From positions 1 to 42,183 of the forward strand of contig CAYNMM010000100.1 in the NCBI GenBank assembly GCA_964398355.1: a stretch of DNA of 42,183 bases, read 5' to 3'. The DNA comes from WFZT01 sp964398355 (GTDB lineage Bacteria; Hydrothermota; Hydrothermia; B15-G9; WFZT01). Below the pieces are notes generated by a model. That model saw nothing but the letters and a program-made list of their open reading frames with translations, ran no database searches and was not told where the DNA came from. Below, piece by piece: positions 17,010 to 25,705 of this stretch; positions within the stretch are counted from its first letter, which is position 1; each line of letters opens with the position of its first letter. A program made the position numbers and the translations under genes.

Positions 17010-17717
17010 ATGCAGCAGAAGATTTACATTTTGATAGGGCTTCCGGGATCGGGTAAAACCACGTATGCAAAGGAAATTGTATCAAAATCACCTGAGAGGA
17101 CTGTGAGAATCTCGATGGATGACATCCTTCAGATGATAAGTTTTTACAAATTTGTAAAGGAAAATGCTTCTCTCTATCATGATTTTGAAGACACCCTTTA
17201 CATAAAGGCACTCGCAGAGGGATTTGATGTGGTTGTTGATAGGACAAACATTGACAGGACAACGCGTGAGAAATTTATAAAGCCTGCCCGTGTGGCGAGG
17301 GAGCTTGCCAGGGATATTCTGAAAAGATGGGACGAGGAGCGCATGAGCTTGTTCCGTGACAGTGATGAGAAAATTGTTGCAAAAATTTTTGATTCTTTTG
17401 AATTTGAAAAAAATTCACTTGAAAACCGTATTATAGATGCATTTCAGGATGTTTATAACAAATCGTTTACACCTTCACTTTACGGAGAAAGTCTGAATTT
17501 CCATAAAATATTGAGCAGAGTTTCGAATTTGAAGATTACAGGTGTTTATTTTAATATTCCGATATCTACGTGTATAAAGAGGAGGACTGAAAATCCAGAG
17601 ATTGAGCGTCGTGGAGAGGGGATTGATTGGGAGGAGGTGATATTAAGGATGGTGAAGAGATATCAGGAGCCCATGATTGAAGAGGGGTTTGATGAATTAT
17701 TAATGATTGAGGAATAA
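17010..17717 (+). CDS. AAA_33-type P-loop kinase (polynucleotide/Zeta-like)
   Basis: This 235-residue protein has Walker A GLPGSGKTTYAKE near 9-21, a lid/base region RISMDDILQM near 33-42, and VVVDRTNIDRTTREKFI near 76-92, the D.(T/N)N..R motif of T4 polynucleotide kinase-like and AAA_33 kinases. A C-terminal kinase piece reads TGVYFNIPISTCIKRRTENPE near 178-198. Between about 100 and 170 lies a helical, charged insertion not typical of the family. It may phosphorylate RNA or DNA 5' ends, a nucleoside or another small molecule; the substrate is unknown. It is transcribed alone and ends at the hairpin shared with sucD. Confidence 0.7.
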   Translation: MQQKIYILIGLPGSGKTTYAKEIVSKSPERTVRISMDDILQMISFYKFVKENASLYHDFEDTLYIKALAEGFDVVVDRTNIDRTTREKFIKPARVARELARDILKRWDEERMSLFRDSDEKIVAKIFDSFEFEKNSLENRIIDAFQDVYNKSFTPSLYGESLNFHKILSRVSNLKITGVYFNIPISTCIKRRTENPEIERRGEGIDWEEVILRMVKRYQEPMIEEGFDELLMIEE

Positions 17718-17718
17718 A

Positions 17719-17753
17719 AAGTGGCGGGGCTCCCGCAGGGAGCCCCGCCACTT
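17719..17753 (-). terminator. strong intrinsic terminator between the kinase and sucD
   Basis: The arm AAGTGGCGGGGCTCCC (17719-17734) pairs perfectly with 17738-17753 around a 3-nt loop GCA, a 16-bp GC-rich stem. On the minus strand it is followed by a T-run (17720-17716), the normal shape of a terminator for sucD. The plus-strand side lacks a T-run, so it would stop kinase transcripts less well. Confidence 0.85.
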
Positions 17754-17771
17754 CCTGAATTCAAAATCCTT

Positions 17772-18644
17772 TTATTTCCCTAACTTCTCTTTGAGTAGTG
17801 TTGCTACTTCAGCAGGCTCCGCAGCGACCGGTACACCAGCAGCGTTGAATGCCTTTATTTTCTCTTCTGCTGTTCCGGAACTTCCAGAAATTATTGCACC
17901 TGCATGTCCCATTCTCTTCTCTGGTGGTGCTGTGCGTCCTGCAATGAAAGCTACAACAGGTTTGTTAAACTCAGTCTTTATATATTCAGCTGCATCCTGC
18001 TCATCAGTTCCACCAATTTCACCAATCAGAACAACAGCCTCAGTTTCAGGATCATCCTTGAATAGTTTCAGAAGATCGATAAACTTTGAGCCAATAATCG
18101 GGTCGCCACCAATTCCAATAGCAGTTGATTGTCCGAGTCCGTTTGCAGTCAGATGACTCACTATCTCGTACGTGAGCGTTCCACTCCTTGAAATTACACC
18201 AATTGATCCTCTCTTAAAAATCTGGCCTGGTAAAATTCCCAGCTTTGCTTCATCTGGCGTAATGAGTCCGGGACAGTTAGGCCCAATGAGCCTCGTTCCT
18301 TTTTCTTCAAGAAATCTAACGACTCTGAGCATGTCATTGACGGGAATGCCCTCTGTTATAGCCACGACAAGTTCAACACCGGCGTCGGCAGCCTCCATGA
18401 TCGCATCGGCTGCAAAAGGAGCAGGGACAAATATAACAGATGCGTTGGCACCTGTTTTTTCCACAGCTTCATGCATCGTATTAAAAACAGGAATACCATC
18501 AACCGTTGTTCCACCTTTGCCCGGCGTGACACCACCTACAACATTCGTTCCGTACTCCCTCATTAATTTAGTATGGAAAGAACCATCTCTACCTGTAATA
18601 CCCTGGACTAATACCTTTGTGTCTTTTCCAACAAGTATTGACAT
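17772..18644 (-). CDS. sucD: succinyl-CoA synthetase (ADP/GDP-forming) alpha subunit
   Basis: This subunit of the TCA-cycle enzyme makes ATP or GTP from succinyl-CoA. The 290-residue protein has the CoA-binding Rossmann domain (VQGITGRDGSFHTKLMREYG near 13-32), the GPNCPGLI motif near 122-129, and the ligase domain with the phosphohistidine loop GHAGAIISGSSGTAEEK near 246-262. Length is normal. A GGGAGG site stands about 6 nt before the ATG, and a TTGACA-18-TACAAT promoter lies about 30-60 nt upstream. The beta subunit gene sucC, usually adjacent and upstream, is not in this window. A strong terminator follows directly, so the gene is transcribed on its own. Confidence 0.95.
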   Translation of the reverse strand: MSILVGKDTKVLVQGITGRDGSFHTKLMREYGTNVVGGVTPGKGGTTVDGIPVFNTMHEAVEKTGANASVIFVPAPFAADAIMEAADAGVELVVAITEGIPVNDMLRVVRFLEEKGTRLIGPNCPGLITPDEAKLGILPGQIFKRGSIGVISRSGTLTYEIVSHLTANGLGQSTAIGIGGDPIIGSKFIDLLKLFKDDPETEAVVLIGEIGGTDEQDAAEYIKTEFNKPVVAFIAGRTAPPEKRMGHAGAIISGSSGTAEEKIKAFNAAGVPVAAEPAEVATLLKEKLGK

Positions 18645-18671
18645 TTATTTCCTCCCAGTGAAGTTTTGCAA

Positions 18672-18701
18672 ATTGTAATTCGCCACCCTTTATAGTGTCA
18701 A
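18672..18701 (-). promoter_or_regulatory. promoter of sucD
   Basis: On the minus strand, a consensus TTGACA (18701-18696), an 18-bp spacer and TACAAT (18677-18672) predict a leader of about 20 nt containing the GGGAGG ribosome-binding site (18656-18651). Confidence 0.6.
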
Positions 18702-18716
18702 GTTAATGCATAGAGA

Positions 18717-19238
18717 CTGTTCGGAAAAATGCCTTGAGGAAGAACAAATTTTTTATTTCTCCATCGAAGTGAAACAGTGTTGCGCGGGAACTCCTGTCAA
18801 TCTCTTCCTCCGCAATGCATGAGGAAAGGTTGAAAGTAATTTTCCCTCACTACGTAGGAGTGGAGATTGTGGGAAATCTCCCTGTAAAAGGGGAAATCAC
18901 AGGAGACCTCTCTCAATTAGATGAATAAAAGAGATTTTGCTCTCATTTTTTATGCAGTACAAACCCCTTCCCCACAGCACTTTCGTGCTGTAGGGAAGGA
19001 TTGAGAAGGGGGGAAAGAGCAGATCTGACAGGGAAAAGCGAAAGAGGGCCTTTTTGCCTTCCCCTAAGTCCTATCCGGTAATCGGGAAGGGAATCAAAGG
19101 GTGAACTGACGCAAGCGGGAGGAGGGACAGTATATAAGCTCTCTCACGAAGTGAAAAAGATTCTCACAAATAAGAGGGGAAGATAAAGAGAGTTATTTCG
19201 CAAAGTGATAGAGGAAGTGATTACTGTAAAATATTTTT
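18717..19238 (+). repeat. interspersed repeat family, copy A
   Basis: This gene-free stretch of about 520 bp is the longest copy of a diverged repeat. Shared modules, in order, are: a CTGTTC..AAAAA start; C/T-rich blocks; a hairpin with a 14-of-15 bp stem around loop TTTC (18966-18999); AAGGATTGAG; AGCAGATCTGACAGGGAA; TTTTTGCCTTCCCCTAAGTCC; and an end module CGCAAAGTGATAGAGGAAG then TTACTGTAAAATAT (19199-19234). The same modules appear in copies B and C, and partly in D. No coding frame with a start is supported. The copy probably arose by mosaic insertion. Confidence 0.6.
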
Positions 19239-19431
19239 CGACTACTTTTAGTTAATGCGTGAGTGCGTTCCAAGAATTTGCCTCCTTTAATACGAAAGTT
19301 CCATTTTTCTTTTATTCCATTCTACTTTGCTGAAAGAAAAAATTACCTGAAAAGATTAGTTAGTGTTGATTCCAATTTTAGGGAGAGAAAATTTATCAGG
19401 CCATCCCTTCCTTCTCTGTATCAAATAAGTT

Positions 19432-19437
19432 TATAAT
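19432..19437 (+). promoter_or_regulatory. -10 element of the OmpH-like fusion gene
   Basis: A perfect TATAAT lies at 19432-19437 and would start transcription near 19444, past the ATG at 19439. This supports the downstream GTG 19469, which has GGAGG at 19457-19461 as its ribosome-binding site. The -35 region is poor. Confidence 0.45.
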
Positions 19438-19468
19438 AATGCAAACAATAATCTATGGAGGTCTTCCC

Positions 19469-20416
19469 GTGAAGAAATTATTTCTCCTGTTTTCGGTATT
19501 TTTGGGAATTGCAATTTTGAAAGCGGCGGAGGGAAATATTGGGTTTGTTGACATGCAGAGAATTGCTAATGACTATTACGATCTTCGAGAAGCCAAGCGT
19601 GAGCTGAATGCTAAAATTAGAGAATGGCAGGCGAAAAGAGATAGTCTAAAAGCAGAAGTTGACAGCCTTGAAAATGAGTTCAATAAACAGCTACCCATGC
19701 TTACTGCCGATGAAATTGTCCGGAAACAACAGGAGATATTAAGAAAAAAACAGGAATACAATGCTTATGTTAAGAAAATCTGGGGCGAGAATGGAGAACT
19801 TGAAAAGTATACAAAAAAACTTGTTGAACCTTATGCCCAAAGGGTAAGAGACGTAATCTCAACTGTTGCGAAAAATCTTGGTTACACTGCTGTTCTTGAT
19901 AAATCATCCTCAGCAGTGTTGTTTGTTTCAAGCAAGGATGATATAACTCAGGCTGTTTTACAGGAGCTCAATAAGGGGACAAGTCCTGTGGGTCCCACAA
20001 GGAAGAAAATAATTGCTATATTTCCTTTCAAAGAGATGAATTCAGATGCCCATGCCGCTGGACTCGGTGGTAAGCTTCAAAAACTGATATACAATGGGTT
20101 TAATGGTAGCTATAAGTTTGATGTTAAACCTCTTAAATATATACTAACCGCTATCCAGAGCCAGGGTATCACCTCTTATGAAAACATGACCTATAACATA
20201 GCCTTGAACCTCGCGAAACAGCTTGGGGCGGATTATTTCATCTTTGGTAATGTAAAGCTCTCGGGGGATCAAGTTACCTTCACTGTTTATATGTACCGTG
20301 CATCTGATGGTAAAAAAATTCTGGAAGACAGTGCAACTGTGAGAAATGAAGATGTTGATTTAACCTCCAAGTGTGCAGAAATCACACATGCTATGATTAT
20401 GAAATTTAATGGATAA
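19469..20416 (+). CDS. secreted fusion: OmpH/Skp-like domain plus FlgO/CsgG-like domain
   Basis: The 315-residue protein starts with a signal peptide (KKLFLLFSVFLGIAILKAAEG). Residues about 22-170 match the Skp/OmpH chaperone family: NIGFVDMQRIANDYYDLREA, a long charged coiled coil with KAEVDSLENEFNKQL, and the returning strand NLGYTAVLDKSS. Residues about 178-315 form a second domain beginning KKIIAIFPFKEM and containing QLGADYFIFGNVKLSGDQV, the pattern of FlgO/CsgG/TolB-N-like periplasmic domains. Skp chaperones outer-membrane proteins; the role of the added domain is unknown. I prefer GTG 19469 (GGAGG 7 nt upstream) over ATG 19439, which would disrupt the signal peptide and sits on the -10 box. 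Confidence 0.75.
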   Translation: MKKLFLLFSVFLGIAILKAAEGNIGFVDMQRIANDYYDLREAKRELNAKIREWQAKRDSLKAEVDSLENEFNKQLPMLTADEIVRKQQEILRKKQEYNAYVKKIWGENGELEKYTKKLVEPYAQRVRDVISTVAKNLGYTAVLDKSSSAVLFVSSKDDITQAVLQELNKGTSPVGPTRKKIIAIFPFKEMNSDAHAAGLGGKLQKLIYNGFNGSYKFDVKPLKYILTAIQSQGITSYENMTYNIALNLAKQLGADYFIFGNVKLSGDQVTFTVYMYRASDGKKILEDSATVRNEDVDLTSKCAEITHAMIMKFNG

Positions 20417-20504
20417 TTCCCGAATGCATAGAGAGTAAATACAGAGCTACTTGGAAATCAGCCAATAAGATAGCTAATCCACGATTTTTTCAGTGTTTCT
20501 CTTT

Positions 20505-23318
20505 CTATTTAACAACGATTATCTTTTCTGTATGCTCTTTTAATTTTACAAAGTAAATTCCGGCCTTACTTAAACAAATATGCCTGCTGCCTGTAACGTA
20601 TATTTCCTTAATAAGTCTTCCTGAAGAGTCAAAGATTTTTACAGGCGCAGGTTTTTCTAATCTCAAGACGAATTTTCCTGATCGTGAAATTGTCGGGAAA
20701 ATTTTGAATACGGGGCGTGGGTTAATTTCATGGACTGAAGGGGTAACCTCCCCACCTGATAGTAAATAAAATGTTCCTCCGTTTCCACCAAGCATTTGAG
20801 TTCCTCCTCCAACTTCGGCGTATCCATCATTATTGACGTCAGGGATGGAGAGGACTGTGAAGAATTTATTGTTTCCACTAAAAGTCCAGATGATGTTTCC
20901 AGTTTGTCCACTAATAACATAGAGAGTATTATCGAAAGAACCTGCGGCAACATCATCGTAGCCATCACCGTCAAGATCAGGTACCCGCGCGACGGTCCAT
21001 ACATCTCCGGATGTGTAAACAGTCCAGAGAACGTTACCATTGTTTCCGGATAATGCCTCAACCTTGTTTGACCATGATCCCACAGCTACATCCTCTATCC
21101 CATCACCAGAGACGTCGCCAATTGGAACTACTTTCATTACAACATTTGACACAACTCTTTCCCAGAGTAAATCTCCGTTCTGTCCACTCAGAGCGATTAC
21201 CTTACCACCCCAGTTTCCTGCTACCACATCGTTGATACCATCTCCATTGATATCATTGATTGAAGATACCCACCACAGGTCATTCCCTGTATCGTAACTC
21301 CAAATCAACCTACCATTTTCTGCTGGATTTCCACTTATGAGATAAACATGATGGTCCCTTGTAGCATTACCACCTGCACCTGCAACTATGTCATCAAAGC
21401 CATCACCATCAACATCGGGGATAGAACAGACAGAAATTACAGCATCATTAGCCTGAGATCGAAAGAGTATTTCGCCCGTTGTTCCATTAAAAACATATAC
21501 ACACCTCGGACCCATTGTACCACTATTCCATCCACCTACACCGGCAATTACCTCTGGAACGCTATCGCCAGTGACATCACTCAAAGTGTCAACAGAATAG
21601 ACCCAGCCACCATGACCATCTTCAATTTTAGTGTCATAATACCAGATAATGCTTCCATCCAATCCAGAAAGTGCATAAATAGACCGATCTCCCCAGGCAC
21701 TACCATGAATTACGTCAGGAAACCCATCTCCATTTAAATCTGAAACACCTTTGAGTCCACCCTCACCCCATCCACCACCTAAGTCCTGTGTCCATAAGGG
21801 TATACCCTCCCCAAAACTGTTTGCCCGTATAGCGTAAAGATTCGGCCCTGTTACACCTGCATCGTAGGAATCAAAGATCACGACCGGAACATGCGTTTCT
21901 GGATCAACAAAATAGGATGACGAAACTACGTTGTCTGGTCCTTGATAACTCCAGAGAAGTTCACCTCCTGAAAATTGGTCAGGAATACCCTGTCCGATTA
22001 ATATTACATGGTAAATCGGATATTCAGAGTCGTTCGAGAAAATTAATAAAGTGTCCTCGATCTGGCCGGTCTCAGTGGGTGAGAAGTAAACCGATAATGT
22101 TTCTGATTCGAGTGGATTTATGAATAAAGGGGAATGGATAGAGTCAAGTGAAAAGTTTGTTGATGATATTCTCATACTATCAATTCGTAACTGCTCGATT
22201 CCTGAATTGGATACGATGAGGTTGTTTTTCTTTAGTCCCCCTACGTAATTATCACCGAAAAATAGTATGGAGTCATTTACCGAAATTTGAGGTCCTCCTG
22301 CTACGCTTACTGCGTTAAGATGGACTGCGATTACTGGTTCGTCAGGATCGTTAGAGTAAACATAAGCCAGAGAGCTAAATTCCCCCTGGATTGAACTTGA
22401 GAAATAAACACTTAAAGCGGAACTTTCCTGTGGATTAATTGTATCAGGAAATTGAGCTGAATTTTCAAAAAATACACTGTCTGAGATCACAACAGAATCG
22501 ATAACAAGGATCCCATCTCCGTGGTTGAAGATGGTGATATTTTCAGAGCCAGTATCTCCGATTGAGACAGCTCCAAAATCAACGATAGTATCCGGAAGGA
22601 AAATGTCCGGGGTCCCGTTTCCGGTGACATCTATTTTGAAGAATGCCCAGCCTGTTGAAAATTGAGGGTTTTTTGCAACAATCCAGAGATAATGACCGTC
22701 CCAGGTGGCACCTGTAGGATTGGCTCCTGGTGACGGGAAAGAAGTATTTACTGTCCCACTGGATGTGTCTATTTCGTAAATCATGTTTCCGTAATAATCA
22801 ACCATCCACAGATTGCTTCCATCAAATGCGAGTCCCCAGGGTTGATTGTCTGGTGCTGGTATAGTCTTGATAACGTTTCCGTCGTTTTTGTCAACTTTGT
22901 AAAGCATCCCATCCGGATTGTAGTAGGCAGCAATCCAGAGGTCTGCACCGTCAAAAGATATCCCTGCCATATAAAGTACGGGAGTCGTCAGAGAGTCTAA
23001 TACATTTCCTGTTGTATCCATAATGTAAACATGTTGGTCACCTGAGAAATAATGATATAAAAAATAAAGATGCTCTCCGTCAAAGGTTAAACCGTAGCAA
23101 TCGTCTCTTGGTGCCAGAAGAGTGTCAATTAGTGCCCCATTTGATGTATCAACTTTGAATATGTAAAAATCGTGGCCACTTCCATAAAGACCGGTCCAGA
23201 GGTGACGACCATCAAAAGTTAAACCTCCCGCTCTTGCTGGAGCCTCAAGAACTTTGACAACAGATTGGGCATTTGCTACCCCAAGGAAGAATACAACCAT
23301 AACGATAATTTTCTTCAT
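20505..23318 (-). CDS. secreted multi-domain FG-GAP/Hydin-like protein with C-terminal sorting domain
   Basis: This 937-residue exported protein has a signal peptide (KKIIVMVVFFLGVANAQS). Residues about 20-230 are repeats of the type LTFDGRHLWTGLYGSG, a propeller-like module. Two Ig-like choice-of-anchor D domains follow at about 240-450 (VDFGAVSIGDTGSENITI). At about 455-850 stand some six FG-GAP/PQQ-like repeats with calcium-type loops such as DLNGDGFPDV, DVDGDGFDDI and DLDGDGYDDV. The last 70 residues (FKIFPTISRSGKFVLRLEKP then GIYFVKLKEHTEKIIVVK) match type IX secretion/Por sorting domains. It is likely displayed or released at the cell surface. AAAGGAGG stands 7 nt before the ATG. It has no enzyme motif. 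Confidence 0.85.
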   Translation of the reverse strand: MKKIIVMVVFFLGVANAQSVVKVLEAPARAGGLTFDGRHLWTGLYGSGHDFYIFKVDTSNGALIDTLLAPRDDCYGLTFDGEHLYFLYHYFSGDQHVYIMDTTGNVLDSLTTPVLYMAGISFDGADLWIAAYYNPDGMLYKVDKNDGNVIKTIPAPDNQPWGLAFDGSNLWMVDYYGNMIYEIDTSSGTVNTSFPSPGANPTGATWDGHYLWIVAKNPQFSTGWAFFKIDVTGNGTPDIFLPDTIVDFGAVSIGDTGSENITIFNHGDGILVIDSVVISDSVFFENSAQFPDTINPQESSALSVYFSSSIQGEFSSLAYVYSNDPDEPVIAVHLNAVSVAGGPQISVNDSILFFGDNYVGGLKKNNLIVSNSGIEQLRIDSMRISSTNFSLDSIHSPLFINPLESETLSVYFSPTETGQIEDTLLIFSNDSEYPIYHVILIGQGIPDQFSGGELLWSYQGPDNVVSSSYFVDPETHVPVVIFDSYDAGVTGPNLYAIRANSFGEGIPLWTQDLGGGWGEGGLKGVSDLNGDGFPDVIHGSAWGDRSIYALSGLDGSIIWYYDTKIEDGHGGWVYSVDTLSDVTGDSVPEVIAGVGGWNSGTMGPRCVYVFNGTTGEILFRSQANDAVISVCSIPDVDGDGFDDIVAGAGGNATRDHHVYLISGNPAENGRLIWSYDTGNDLWWVSSINDINGDGINDVVAGNWGGKVIALSGQNGDLLWERVVSNVVMKVVPIGDVSGDGIEDVAVGSWSNKVEALSGNNGNVLWTVYTSGDVWTVARVPDLDGDGYDDVAAGSFDNTLYVISGQTGNIIWTFSGNNKFFTVLSIPDVNNDGYAEVGGGTQMLGGNGGTFYLLSGGEVTPSVHEINPRPVFKIFPTISRSGKFVLRLEKPAPVKIFDSSGRLIKEIYVTGSRHICLSKAGIYFVKLKEHTEKIIVVK

Positions 23319-23349
23319 ATAAAGGCCTCCTTTTTACACCGATAAGTAA

Positions 23350-23378
23350 AGGTTAAAACCGGGGTTAGGTCTTTTCAA
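23350..23378 (-). promoter_or_regulatory. possible promoter of the FG-GAP protein gene
   Basis: Minus-strand TTGAAA (23378-23373), a 17-bp spacer and a weak -10 TAACCT (23355-23350) would give a leader of about 25 nt containing AAAGGAGG (23333-23326). Confidence 0.35.
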
Positions 23379-23492
23379 CTGGGACACTATTTGATAAAAA
23401 ATTAGCTTTTTACAATGAATAAAGTGATTCTGGAATAATTTTTCAGAATATGAATTCCCGAAGAAATTTTTGGAGCTTATTTAATCCAATTC

Positions 23493-24674
23493 TTACTTAA
23501 TCCAATTAACGAAATGGATATCTTCAGGGGAAGTTGTTAATTTCTCGAAACCATCTTTAGTTACAAGATAAGTATTTTCTATTCCCACCATTCCCTCATC
23601 TGGGAAAATGAGTTTTGGTTCAAGTGCAAAAGTCATACCAGGTTCCAGTTTCATGTCAAAACCTCTTGCTATAAATGGGTACTCATCGACTTCAAGCCCT
23701 ACTCCATGCCCGACGAAGCTAACCCTGTAAGGACCATACCCCATAAAAAATTCGCCGTATCCAGCTTTTTCTGCCCTATTAACAGCGATGTTATAAATTT
23801 CTCCTGCGGTAATCCCGGGCTTTATCAGATTTTCCATTTCATAAAGCAATTCCCTTGTAAATTCATAGGCCTTCCTCATTTTTTCTGAGATTTCCCCTAC
23901 TACAAAAATTCTTGTTTGATCGGAGAGATATCCTTCGAAATTTACCATGAAATCTACATCAATGGGTGCATTTTCTCTTAACGGTCTGCTGGTTGCACCA
24001 TGCCCGAGGGTAGGATGGATGCCAAAACCACCGGTTGGTGCATCCGCAAACGCTGAGACGCCTCCACTTTTATCTGACAGTACATGTCCAAAAAACAGCT
24101 CCTGCCCAAATGCCCTCATTCTCGTTGGACCAAGATGACCTTTTAACCTTGCAAGGTATTCTATCAAACTGATAAGTTCCCATTCTGTCATACCACGACG
24201 AAGATGTCCCTTGATTTCTTCCAGCACATCTGCTGTTATTTCAGCCGCACGTCTTATTTTCCTGACCTCAAAATCAGATTTTATTTTCCTGAGATCCCGA
24301 ATTATTCCAGAGACGTCGACAAACTCTGCACCCGGGAAAAGTTTCGTGTACCTTTTAAAAGTGGAGACAGGGACAACGTCAAATTCAAATCCAACAACCC
24401 TGAGGTTGTAATCAGCCAGAATTCTTCCAGCTTCCTTTAGACCCTTGATTGGCACCACCTTTATAGAAGTCTCTTCCTTTGCTCGTTCCGGTATTCTCCT
24501 GACAAAAAATACAGGCTCCTCTTTTGCAGGAATGAAGAGAAAACCTTGCTGAACTGTACCTGAAAAATAGTACATGTCAACATTCTGGAGGATAAGGACA
24601 GCATCCATACCATCCATTCTTTCCTGAAATCTTGTGATTCTACTAAAAATCTCTTCATCTGGAACCCATTTCAT
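23493..24674 (-). CDS. M24-family metallopeptidase (Xaa-Pro aminopeptidase/prolidase-like)
   Basis: This cytoplasmic enzyme would release N-terminal residues before proline or split X-Pro dipeptides. The 393-residue protein has a creatinase N-terminal domain (about 1-140) and a pita-bread catalytic domain. Its metal ligands are visible as DVDFMVNFEGYLSDQTRIF (two Asp), FVGHGVGLEVDEYPF (His), FALEPKLI (Glu) and VGIENTYLVT (Glu). Its ATG lies 3 bp after the stop of the LOG-like gene, and its GGAGGTTT ribosome site is inside that gene's last codons, so the two are co-transcribed. Creatinase-like or dimethylsulfoniopropionate-lyase-like members of M24 are less likely alternatives. No signal peptide. 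Confidence 0.88.
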   Translation of the reverse strand: MKWVPDEEIFSRITRFQERMDGMDAVLILQNVDMYYFSGTVQQGFLFIPAKEEPVFFVRRIPERAKEETSIKVVPIKGLKEAGRILADYNLRVVGFEFDVVPVSTFKRYTKLFPGAEFVDVSGIIRDLRKIKSDFEVRKIRRAAEITADVLEEIKGHLRRGMTEWELISLIEYLARLKGHLGPTRMRAFGQELFFGHVLSDKSGGVSAFADAPTGGFGIHPTLGHGATSRPLRENAPIDVDFMVNFEGYLSDQTRIFVVGEISEKMRKAYEFTRELLYEMENLIKPGITAGEIYNIAVNRAEKAGYGEFFMGYGPYRVSFVGHGVGLEVDEYPFIARGFDMKLEPGMTFALEPKLIFPDEGMVGIENTYLVTKDGFEKLTTSPEDIHFVNWIK

Positions 24675-24677
24675 TTA

Positions 24678-25148
24678 TCAAACCTCCATGAAATTTCCGA
24701 ACTCTTCATAAAATTCGTCGATATTCGAGAATCGAATAATTCTACCATCTTCAAATACATGTGGAATTTCTGGTAAGTTGTATGAAAAAATCGTTTTTCC
24801 CATCTTTAGTGCATAAGAAATTTCAATGAGAGTCCCTTCCGAGATTCCTATAGATACAACTAAAATTCCCGTGTTAACCAGGACAAAATTCCTGATTTCA
24901 CCAATACCCGTTGTAATAGGAAGGTCTACAAACGGATTTACAAGGGTAGGACTGTTCTCGGGAAGTATCCCCATTGTTAATCCACCTTCTTCCTTTGCGC
25001 CTTTCAGAGCTGCCTCCATAATACCACCTTTTCCACCTGTAGCGACTACATATCCCTTTTTTGCAAGGTATTTGCCTACCTCGTAGGCCATCTCATATTC
25101 TTTCGATGTTGGCTCCGAAGGACCGATGATAGAGATGATCTTTTTCAT
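24678..25148 (-). CDS. TIGR00725/LOG-like nucleotide-binding protein
   Basis: This 156-residue Rossmann-fold protein has IIGPSEPTSKEYEMAYEVG near 6-24, the motif GGKGGIMEAALKGAKEEGG near 38-56 and SIGISEGTLIEISYAL near 97-112. These correspond to the GG.GGIM.A..KGA and (P)GG.GT..E motifs of the lysine-decarboxylase-like/LOG family. LOG proteins hydrolyse nucleoside monophosphates to base and ribose 5-phosphate, while TIGR00725 members are uncharacterised. The canonical PGGxGT is replaced by GISEGT, so hydrolase activity is uncertain. It leads a two-gene operon with the M24 peptidase. The start is set by a promoter 6 nt upstream with no Shine-Dalgarno. Confidence 0.82.
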   Translation of the reverse strand: MKKIISIIGPSEPTSKEYEMAYEVGKYLAKKGYVVATGGKGGIMEAALKGAKEEGGLTMGILPENSPTLVNPFVDLPITTGIGEIRNFVLVNTGILVVSIGISEGTLIEISYALKMGKTIFSYNLPEIPHVFEDGRIIRFSNIDEFYEEFGNFMEV

Positions 25149-25154
25149 GATAAA

Positions 25155-25183
25155 ATCTTAAAACCTCTTTTCCTCTTAATCAA
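25155..25183 (-). promoter_or_regulatory. predicted leaderless promoter of the LOG-like/M24 operon
   Basis: Minus-strand TTGATT (25183-25178), a 17-bp spacer and TAAGAT (25160-25155) stand exactly 6 nt before the ATG, so the transcript should begin at the start codon. Confidence 0.55.
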
Positions 25184-25273
25184 CGAGTTGAAGTCAAAAG
25201 GTGCATCCAAATCCAATTTCAGCAGTATTGATGAGGAGAAGATGTATAAGGACACATAGAAGTGAGAAAATAA

Positions 25274-25705
25274 TTAGTTTATTATTCGTCGCCCCTTTGG
25301 AATCTGGTTTTTTAATCGACCATTTCTATAAATTGCAGATCCAAGAATATCATCTCGAACTTTCACAATAACCTGTCCCTCTTCCACGTTTTCCAGATGA
25401 CCAACTTCTAAGTCAAGTCCTCTTATAAATTTTTGGGCCTTTTCTTCGTCAAGTTGTACTATGTTCTTGCTTGCAAGATGACCGAAGATTTGCATCGCTG
25501 CAGTAGTCCACTTAAATCCTTTTTTGGAAACTCTCAGAAAACGAATCCCTCTTCTTTTGAAAACTTTCAGGTCAAATTTTTCCATCTCTTTTGAGGTAAT
25601 CCATATATCAGACTGGATGTAAAAGGCATATTTCTCGAAATATTTCGAAGGTATACCGAATTTTTCTTCAATATACCTGAGTCCTTTTTTTAGAGTAGGA
25701 TCCAT
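25274..25705 (-). CDS. stand-alone PUA-like RNA-binding protein (RsmF C-terminal domain type)
   Basis: This 143-residue protein resembles the PUA-like RNA-binding domain found at the C-terminus of RsmF/NOL1-type rRNA m5C methyltransferases, here without the methyltransferase. The N-terminal part reads RYIEEKFGIPSKYFEKYAF and DIWITSKEMEKF. The middle is FKRRGIRFLRVSKKGFKWT, and the end has the typical strand pattern GQVIVKVRDDILGSAIYRNG followed by RLKNQIPKGRRI. Similar free-standing proteins occur in archaea. Its ATG overlaps the der stop by one base (TAATG), implying coupled translation with this ribosome-assembly GTPase. A role in rRNA or ribosome maturation is therefore likely but inferred. 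Confidence 0.72.
   Translation of the reverse strand: MDPTLKKGLRYIEEKFGIPSKYFEKYAFYIQSDIWITSKEMEKFDLKVFKRRGIRFLRVSKKGFKWTTAAMQIFGHLASKNIVQLDEEKAQKFIRGLDLEVGHLENVEEGQVIVKVRDDILGSAIYRNGRLKNQIPKGRRIIN

Noticed and set aside
17707..18678. Plus-strand frames opposite sucD
   Set aside because: Antisense of a strongly conserved enzyme; composition is that of reversed sucD codons.
19439..19468. ATG start of the OmpH-like fusion
   Set aside because: It overlaps the -10 region and places ten polar residues before the signal peptide; GTG 19469 has a proper GGAGG.
20796..21737. Several open frames opposite the FG-GAP protein
   Set aside because: They are antisense shadows of the repeated DGDG coding pattern, with no start signals and low-complexity products.
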